From Lachnoclostridium sp. UBA739 (lineage in GTDB: Bacteria > Bacillota_A > Clostridia > Lachnospirales > Lachnospiraceae): a stretch of DNA of 39,849 nucleotides. The stretch lies in assembly GCA_002297865.1 (NCBI GenBank), contig DBKX01000326.1:1-39849 (forward strand). Direction: 5' to 3'. Made by a program: the position numbers and the translations under genes. Shown piece after piece: positions 35,501 through 39,849 of the stretch. Within the stretch, counting starts at the first letter, position 1. Every line of letters begins with the position of its first letter. A model generated the notes under the pieces. That model saw nothing but the letters and a program-made list of their open reading frames with translations, did not search any database and was not told the DNA's origin.

Positions 35501-36901
35501 GCTTACAAGATTGCCTTAGAAGCGAAAAAAGTCATCTCTGGCGGCGTTGACCAGCGTGAAGTAATCGGGCCAGTTGTCAATACGCCAATGCTTCAGGAAT
35601 TCTTTGAATGGAAACTAGCAAAACCATGGCACTTTAACCAGTCCATTATGTTACCAGTGCCTGATGATACAGAAAAAATCAGAATGGCTTTAGATGAACT
35701 AGTAAAACATCATGACATTCTTCGTTCTGTGTGCAGGGATGAACACTTAATCATCCAAAGCTTTAGGCGAAGCAAGAAGTATGATTTTGTGGAACTAGAA
35801 TTGGAAGATGGACATGACCTTTTAGAGCGTGTGGATGCAGAATGCACCAAAGTTCAGGAAAGCATAAACCTAGAAGAAGGACCATTAATGAAAGCGGTAT
35901 TTATGCGAATTGGAGCAGAATGCTATCTGATGCTTACCGTACACCATTTAGTAGTGGATACAGCTTCATGGGGAATTCTTGCTGAGGACTTCAAAACTGC
36001 TCTAGGTCAGCTTGAAAATGGAGAAACAGTAAGTCTTCCAGAAAAAACAACATCCTTTAAACAGTGGTCTAAATTACTAATTGAGTACAAGGATACAGAA
36101 GTGCTTCCAAAGCAGAAAGACTACTGGCAAGGAGTTAGCCAGCGAGTAAAAGAGGGACGTCTTCAGCTGACGAATAAAGAGCCAGCAGAAGGAACAGGCA
36201 ATACAACCATTTTCCTGAAAAAAGCGGATACTGATAGACTGCTCTACAATACAGGAAATGCTTTCGGAACGTACACAAACGAATTGATGCTTGCAGCATT
36301 TGGTATTGCAGTGAAACAGCTTACCAATCAGAACTGCGTAGCAATCAACCTTGAAAAGCACGGAAGAGAAGACATTGGAAAAGGAGCAGATGTTACTCGT
36401 ACCGTAGGATGGTTTACATGTACAAGTCCAATCATTATTGAGTGTGAAGAGAATCTTCGCGAAGAAATTGTAAAAACAAAAGATATGATGCGTAACATTC
36501 CAGATGGTGGAATCGGATTCGGCTTAGTGAAAGAAGAATTATCATTACAGTATGCAGATATTTATTTCAACTATATAGGAAGTGTAGATACAGACACCGA
36601 TACTTCCAAGAGTATTTATGAACGTACTGGAAAGAACTCTGCATTAGAAAATAAATTTCCAGGCAGCCTTAATTTTATTGCAAGAGAAACAAATGGACTT
36701 ATGCAGATTGACTTTATCTTCGATGAAAGCCTGTATCAGAAAGAAGATATTCAGAAGCTTGCGAAACTCTATAAAGAAAGCCTGATTAACTGTATTGATT
36801 ATTGTGCAGATCAGAAGGAAAGTGTTCTGACTAAAACAGATGTATTTGCTGAACTGGAAGGCAGCGACATCGATTTAATCAATTCATTACTGGAGGATTA
36901 G
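29339..36901 (+). CDS. Nonribosomal peptide synthetase 2, two modules: C-A-T, C-A-T-E
   Basis: This 2520-residue NRPS has domains roughly C 5-450, A 470-965, T 970-1045, C 1055-1490, A 1505-1985, T 1990-2060, E 2065-2520. Carrier serines are S1012 and S2027. C-domain histidines are H141/H142 and H1191/H1192, and the E-domain pair is H2202/H2203. It starts directly with a DCL-type C domain, as expected for a protein receiving a D-ended chain from NRPS 1. A tail of about 15 residues (DIDLINSLLED) closely resembles the end of NRPS 1 and would dock to NRPS 3. AAGGAG lies 7 bases before the ATG. It should add residues 5 (L) and 6 (D). Confidence 0.95.
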   Translation: MRNTVNGSIANIVSVTPLQEGMIYHFLMNPKSTNYVVQSVFNVQGELDVEKVKAAVELLIRRHGALRTAIVCNKVSRPLQVILKTRSADFEYYDYKESDIDYKKLLSDEVKRGFDLQKDSLIRIRCVRTEEKEYKLVFTYHHVIMDGWCTSIILGDFLRYYSDLINGTTQEEMEVRIDRELEGNASTYLDFIDWLENSPKEEGYKYWNRVLEGYDHAVDVPGLGIAKPCEEESKRLGINVSIDTAAKIKELGAKYQVTDNTIFETAWGIALQSLHYIDDVVFGKVTSGRNVPVKDAQSIVGMFINTIPVRVTRTKETTVAQLLQNMQNQSEETSSYEHCSLAEIQSNSYIKNGLVNTLFVYENYFVDGERMNVELPFTITTEAAREQTSYPFNMIAYNTQDGYRIEVMFDPSVYTDSEADSILVKMHTILEQMAAEPEKKVSDIVTADKEEIEKVKETFNKTSATYEGAENSIGNLLSIRAEKNPEKTALVFGNQKMTYQELKQRVDSLGNKLREEGIGQGDAVAIVAKRSMEMILAIYAVQTIGAAYVPIDPENPKDRVAFIIHDAKPKAVCTYQAKLSLDDSQKVKIFDLADEALYEGTEKLESVDNKERAASYIYTSGTTGNPKGVMNTEKGLLNTLFWMKETYQLGEDENFLLKTNYTFDVSETEIFLFAATGGTLVIAEPGMEKDPMGLAEIIYQNKVTMVNFVPSMLNSFLATMEANQGSLKNLSSLRMVCAAGEALEMDTVKQFYQLLEGVADGIQLVNAYGPTEASIYATACVCHKDDRKVYIGKPVGNAQIYIIADNGLCGINTLGELCIGGTGVAKGYVNLPELTEERFTQNPYGDGVLYHTGDLARWLLDGTIEYCGRMDQQVKIRGFRIELGEIESHIRAFDSVTNCAVVMAKDSMEEDCICAYLEAEGKMDPKAIEDGLKQVLPSYMIPSYIMQIEKLPLNQNGKLDRKALPAPVAVRRNEYTAPRTKMEETLCKIFANVLGLTQVGIRDDFFELGGHSLRVTRLVNQIETETGIAVGLRNVFIDRTVEALARRMESLQRESYEPIPTAEPKEYYPMSSVQKRIYLVSQMDEKGILYNMAQGIELSGQVEKEELEHALSQMIARHEILRTAFIMIDGDPVQKILENGKTDFTYTEDSTSTKEELLHAFIKPFDLASGCLVRMQLVKREKNYLLMFDLHHIVTDGMSTGRFIKEFMALYNKETLADDIRQYKDYSEWMRTKELSIQRNYWLHEFEGKIPVLELPLDKKRPSERSYHGTMVHQSSTKELALPIRKLARESGTTEYMILLAGLMVTLGKYSGQEDIIIGSPVSGRTHPDTEKMLGMFVNTLALRGKPEKDKTFASFLKEMKNTCLKAYENQDYPFEELIEQIDIKEDMSRNPLFDVMFVLQNNEGVDFKLMQSEVAGTVVESTVAKFDLTFNVVEANGAYHIDLEYCTDIFKEESMNWMLTHYLNILSQAVADPDKKIEELDAITTDEKTQILDQFNQKTELGNERTITEILLEQAEKNKEAIAVIDKDSKFTYEEFVRHAGLVANKLKAAGVGRGDSVLLLTERSTSMIVAVFGTLLAGAAYVPVDISYPEERIRYIQNDCGAKVAVTYHTSFKPQGIPCIDLADITWMDEVEISNVNQPEDLAYIIYTSGSTGKPKGVMIEHGGVANLASYMTNDLSISTEDRILMFANYVFDGSVWEMMMAFANGAALVVPSEEIIRDEKQMESFLEKNGVTISYFPPAYFRQNSFQLSKYVVTAGSKSSKDVVEKAVKSCDYINSYGPTEVTVCATNWECKKGASVPDTIPIGKPIRNKRVYIMDGDHLCGMFMPGEICVGGKGIARGYLNEPELTEQLFGWDIYTGTRLYRTGDMGRWLPDGTIEYLGRADEQVKIHGYRIEAGEIEKAVKDIEHISDCVAVVKEDKDEEKYICAYYCADTNIKVEEVRNGLEKVLPEYMIPARMMQIENMPMTRNGKVDKEALPEITETFKVEYVAPRTPEEKAVCACIAQALEIPIVGVYTNFFEQGGDSIKAMRVVSKMRDLGYEIAVKDIMQGKTAYKIALEAKKVISGGVDQREVIGPVVNTPMLQEFFEWKLAKPWHFNQSIMLPVPDDTEKIRMALDELVKHHDILRSVCRDEHLIIQSFRRSKKYDFVELELEDGHDLLERVDAECTKVQESINLEEGPLMKAVFMRIGAECYLMLTVHHLVVDTASWGILAEDFKTALGQLENGETVSLPEKTTSFKQWSKLLIEYKDTEVLPKQKDYWQGVSQRVKEGRLQLTNKEPAEGTGNTTIFLKKADTDRLLYNTGNAFGTYTNELMLAAFGIAVKQLTNQNCVAINLEKHGREDIGKGADVTRTVGWFTCTSPIIIECEENLREEIVKTKDMMRNIPDGGIGFGLVKEELSLQYADIYFNYIGSVDTDTDTSKSIYERTGKNSALENKFPGSLNFIARETNGLMQIDFIFDESLYQKEDIQKLAKLYKESLINCIDYCADQKESVLTKTDVFAELEGSDIDLINSLLED
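32504..36901 (+). other. NRPS module 6 (C-A-T-E)
   Basis: The C domain is LCL-like (YPMSSVQKRIYLVSQ; HHIVTDGMS). The A domain has FDGSVWEMMMA and pocket DGWYVASVCK, identical to module 4, so the same residue is expected. The carrier is GGDSIKA. The E domain has HHLVVDTASWGIL and EKHGRE where other E domains here have DGVS/DAVS and EGHGRE. The catalytic His and Glu remain, so activity is likely but less certain. A D residue is predicted. Confidence 0.83.
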
Positions 36902-36946
36902 AATAAGAACAGATAAGAACTGTTCGAAAGGAAAGGAAACAGAAAA

Positions 36947-39849
36947 ATGGGTACCGGGAGCATACTGAATGGAAAAATTGAAAATATTTATTCATTGACA
37001 CCGATGCAGGAAGGAATGCTGTTCTATGATGAAATGGAGAAGGATTCCACCAACTACATCCTGCAAAGTGTTTATCGTGTAAATGAAAATGCCAAAGAGG
37101 ATTTAATTAGGCAGTCCGTAAAATTATTGTCAAAGAGATATGAAGCATGTCGTATGATGGTTATCTCCAAGAAGGCAACGAAACCATTGCTTGTTGTTCT
37201 AAAAGACAGAGAAATTGAGTATCAGAGCTATGATTTCTCGGACTGCCAAGAGGAAGAATGGAAAGAGAAGCTAGAAAATCTGAAAAAGTCAGATGTAAAG
37301 AGAGGATTTCATCTGCAGAAAGACCCATTAATGCGAGTTTCCTATGTTCAATTACCAGGTAACCAGAAAGTGATGATATGGTGTATGCACCATATCATCA
37401 TTGATGGCTGGTGTAATGCAATTATTTTAGGAAGTTTCATGAAGTATTATGAGTTCTTATTAAAAGGCAAATCATTTGAACAATTAGAGCAGGAAATCAA
37501 ATGGGAATGTGATATTGAGCCAAAGTACGGAGAATATTCGAAATGGATTGAGAGCCAGGATAGCCAGAAAGCATTAAGCTTTTTCGGAGATGCTTTAGAA
37601 GGATTTGAGGGTGTTTCAACAGTTCCATCTCTTAAAAAGCCACAAGCTTGTGACGAACAGGTGGCAAAGGCAGGAATCCAGATACCAATGTCAATTATTG
37701 AAGAGATACAAACGGGTATGGGAGATGATTACGTAACCGTTAGTACTATCGTCCAGGCTGCATGGGGACTTTTGCTTCAGAGCTACAATCATACGAGGGA
37801 TGTAGTATTTGGACGAGTTGTATCAGGAAGAAGTGCACCCATTCGTGACATAGATAACATGGTGGGTCTGTTTATCAACACATTGCCGTTACGTGTGCAA
37901 TGTGAAGAAGGCACCACATTAAGAGAGTTATTAAGCCAGATTCAGAAACATTGTAATGAAGCCAGCGAATATGAATACTGTTCCCTTGCCGAGATTGCAA
38001 ACTTAACGAAACTGGGAGCGAACCTGTTCCAGACGTTATTAGCTTATGAAAACTACTATGTAGATGTGAAAGCATTAAACAGCAGCACTAATGTAGAGCG
38101 GCCGCTTCTTATGCCAGTAGGAGTCAGAGAGCAGACAAACTACCCAATTACGGTTAGTGCCAATGCTGGAAATGAGTTTCTCAATCTTAGTATTATGTAT
38201 AATCCTAATGAATATTGTGAAAGCCAGATTTTTACCATTCTGCATTTTGCAGAAAGTATCCTTCTTCAAATGCAGAATGGATTAGATATAAAGACCAGCA
38301 AATTGAAATTAGCTACACAAGCCGAAAGAGAGCAGATTCTTACTGCATTTAATAATACTGCAGTAGAGTATGAGGACTATATTTCGTCATTTGCAGAAAT
38401 TCTTAAGATGCGTGCAGCTATGATGCCAGATAAGACGGCTCTGATTACTCCAGAAGGAACGATGAGTTATCAGGAGTTTGACAAGCGTACAAGCCAGTTA
38501 GCAGTGATGCTGCAGGATAAAGGAGTTGCAAGTGGTGATTATGTTGCCATTTTAGCTAGAAGGAGCATGGAAATGATAATTGCCATCTATGGTGTTATCA
38601 AGGCAGGAGCAGCTTATGTGCCAATTGATCCAGAGTATCCTAAGGAAAGAACAGCCTATATCCTAAATGACTGTCAGCCAAAAGCGGTACTTACAGCATT
38701 TGGGAAAGAATCTTATGCGCATAAGGAAGTTCTAGAGGGCATTACCATATTAGATGTAGAAACAATCGACTGGAAGGAAAGCATAAGAGAGCTAGAAGCG
38801 GTGGTACAGAATCCAGATCGTATTATATATGCAATTTATACATCAGGAACAACAGGAAAGCCAAAAGGAGTAGCCAACTATGAACGAGGTCTTTTAAATA
38901 CCATCTATTGGCTACAGCATCAGTATCCAATTACGAGTGAAGATGTCATTCTTCAGAAGACTTCTTACTGCTTTGATGTATCGGCAAGTGAAATTTTATG
39001 GTTTCCACTAGCAGGCGCAGCATTGGTTCTTCCAGAGCCAGGAGCAGAAAAAGATACTGTAAGAATTAGTCAGGTGATACGAGAACATAACGTTACAGTA
39101 GTGAACTTTGTACCATCTATGTTTCAGCTATTCCTAGCTACTATGAAGCATAATCGAGTACTTGCAGAAAATATAAAGGGATTAAGATATGTTATTGCAG
39201 CAGGAGAAGCATTGGGTGAGGATAGTGTGCAGTTACTTTACGAGCTGTCTGATGAGATTGGTTCAGACATGAAAGTGATTAACGCATATGGTCCGACCGA
39301 AGCAAGTATTTATTCAACCTATTACAATTGTGAGCCTGATATTGCCAAAGTACTGATTAGAAAACCAGTTGCCAATGCACAGACCTATATTTTGGCCAAT
39401 GATGACCTTGCAGGAATAGGCATCCCGGGAGAATTATGCATTGCAGGTGCAGGTGTAGCAAAAGGATATATTCATTTAGAAGAACTGACCAAGGAGAAAT
39501 TTACGAACAATCCATACAAAGAAGGCACACTCTACCGAAGCGGGGACCTTGCACGCTGGCTTCCAGATGGCAATATCGAGTATCTTGGACGAATGGATCA
39601 GCAAGTTAAGATACGTGGCTTTCGTATTGAATTAGGCGAGATAGAAAGTATTATCCGAAAACAGGCAGAAGTTAAAAACTGTGCCGTAATTGCCAGGAAG
39701 GATAAGACAGGGGACTTAAATATCTGCGCTTACTTAGAATCTGAAAGTAAGTTAGACATTGCCAAAATAACAAGGCAGCTAGAACGTGAAGTGCCAGCCT
39801 ACATGATTCCAGCTTATATTCTTCAAATTGATGAGATTCCATTAAATCA
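36947..39849 (+). CDS. Nonribosomal peptide synthetase 3, module 7 (C-A...), cut by the window edge
   Basis: The frame is open from ATG 36947 to the right edge (967 codons seen). The C domain (about 10-460) is DCL-like (SLTPMQEGMLFY; HHIIIDGWC with His148, His149), as expected after the E domain of NRPS 2. The A domain (about 480 to the edge) has YTSGTTGKPKG, FDVSASE and YGPTEASIY; nine visible pocket positions read DVSNIAAIY, the same as module 3. The window ends at the beginning of the A10 motif (EIPLN), just before the expected lysine. The start has an AAAGGAAAGG ribosome site. The gap to NRPS 2 is only 45 bases, so the two are surely co-transcribed. It should add residue 7 and probably more. 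Confidence 0.93.
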   Translation, partial: MGTGSILNGKIENIYSLTPMQEGMLFYDEMEKDSTNYILQSVYRVNENAKEDLIRQSVKLLSKRYEACRMMVISKKATKPLLVVLKDREIEYQSYDFSDCQEEEWKEKLENLKKSDVKRGFHLQKDPLMRVSYVQLPGNQKVMIWCMHHIIIDGWCNAIILGSFMKYYEFLLKGKSFEQLEQEIKWECDIEPKYGEYSKWIESQDSQKALSFFGDALEGFEGVSTVPSLKKPQACDEQVAKAGIQIPMSIIEEIQTGMGDDYVTVSTIVQAAWGLLLQSYNHTRDVVFGRVVSGRSAPIRDIDNMVGLFINTLPLRVQCEEGTTLRELLSQIQKHCNEASEYEYCSLAEIANLTKLGANLFQTLLAYENYYVDVKALNSSTNVERPLLMPVGVREQTNYPITVSANAGNEFLNLSIMYNPNEYCESQIFTILHFAESILLQMQNGLDIKTSKLKLATQAEREQILTAFNNTAVEYEDYISSFAEILKMRAAMMPDKTALITPEGTMSYQEFDKRTSQLAVMLQDKGVASGDYVAILARRSMEMIIAIYGVIKAGAAYVPIDPEYPKERTAYILNDCQPKAVLTAFGKESYAHKEVLEGITILDVETIDWKESIRELEAVVQNPDRIIYAIYTSGTTGKPKGVANYERGLLNTIYWLQHQYPITSEDVILQKTSYCFDVSASEILWFPLAGAALVLPEPGAEKDTVRISQVIREHNVTVVNFVPSMFQLFLATMKHNRVLAENIKGLRYVIAAGEALGEDSVQLLYELSDEIGSDMKVINAYGPTEASIYSTYYNCEPDIAKVLIRKPVANAQTYILANDDLAGIGIPGELCIAGAGVAKGYIHLEELTKEKFTNNPYKEGTLYRSGDLARWLPDGNIEYLGRMDQQVKIRGFRIELGEIESIIRKQAEVKNCAVIARKDKTGDLNICAYLESESKLDIAKITRQLEREVPAYMIPAYILQIDEIPLN

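Noticed and set aside
13949..39849. Repeated DNA segments among NRPS modules as mobile or direct repeats
   Set aside because: Shared stretches, for example in E domains near 20768 and 28354, are short and fall at conserved protein motifs. They reflect module homology rather than inserted elements.
1..39849. Antisense and alternate-frame reading frames, such as those at 15421-15813, 20890-21228 and 24255-24683
   Set aside because: They lie wholly inside large, motif-rich genes, have no ribosome sites and show no recognisable domains.
1..39849. rRNA, tRNA, CRISPR arrays, insertion sequences, attachment sites
   Set aside because: I looked for cloverleaf-like sequence, regular spaced repeats, transposase motifs and flanking inverted repeats and saw none. 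A specialised search could still find a divergent small RNA.
36902..39849. Thioesterase or reductase release domain
   Set aside because: The window stops inside the A domain of module 7, so chain release cannot be judged from this sequence.

Overview
The window is AT-rich DNA, low in G+C by eye. It has strong AGGAGG-type ribosome binding sites, frequent TTG starts and Firmicutes-type gene families: PspA-YdjGHI, YxlEFG-like ABC genes and GrsA/Lgr-like peptide synthetases. The best guess is a member of the Clostridia, perhaps Lachnospiraceae-like. Nothing in the window fixes the species.

Left flank (1-7200). A partial plus-strand gene end (1-138) faces a minus-strand envelope-stress operon in the order pspA, ydjG-like, ydjH-like, ydjI-like (3979 down to 216), which matches the Bacillus subtilis pspA-ydjGHI operon. 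A bidirectional terminator at 144-186 separates them. Next come the wreck of an iron(III)-type ABC permease gene (4175-4989), a metallo-beta-lactamase-fold hydrolase that starts directly after the wreck's stop codon, and a class I SAM methyltransferase with its own promoter. A 59-base imperfect palindrome (7123-7181) ends this part.

Biosynthetic cluster (about 7214 to beyond the right edge). A promoter-like site at 7214-7242 precedes a long co-directional run: a stand-alone formyltransferase with a C-terminal extension; two paralogous cobalamin-type radical SAM enzymes in tandem; a likely self-protection and export block (DUF1648 membrane protein, ABC ATPase, ABC-2 permease, PLDc_N-type small membrane protein); then three large nonribosomal peptide synthetases (NRPS), the third cut by the window edge. 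The visible modules read A-T-E / C-A-T-E / C-A-T / C-A-T-E (protein 1), C-A-T / C-A-T-E (protein 2), C-A... (protein 3). C-domain subtype (DCL-like after every E domain, LCL-like otherwise) and carrier-protein subtype (GGDSI before E, GGHSL otherwise) agree with this order throughout, so the three proteins very probably act in gene order.

The predicted product is an N-formyl peptide with configuration D-D-L-D-L-D-L... Modules 3-4 and 5-6 look like copies of one two-module unit, and module 7 starts a third. Modules 4 and 6 have the same predicted adenylation pocket (DGWYVASVCK), and modules 3 and 7 share another. N-formylation plus D/L alternation recalls linear gramicidin, and the paired B12 radical SAM enzymes suggest C-methylation or a similar radical modification. 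A membrane-active, perhaps helix- or channel-forming, modified formyl peptide is the main hypothesis. It is inference: residue identities, chain length and release mechanism lie outside what the window shows. No thioesterase, reductase, phosphopantetheinyl transferase or pathway regulator is visible.
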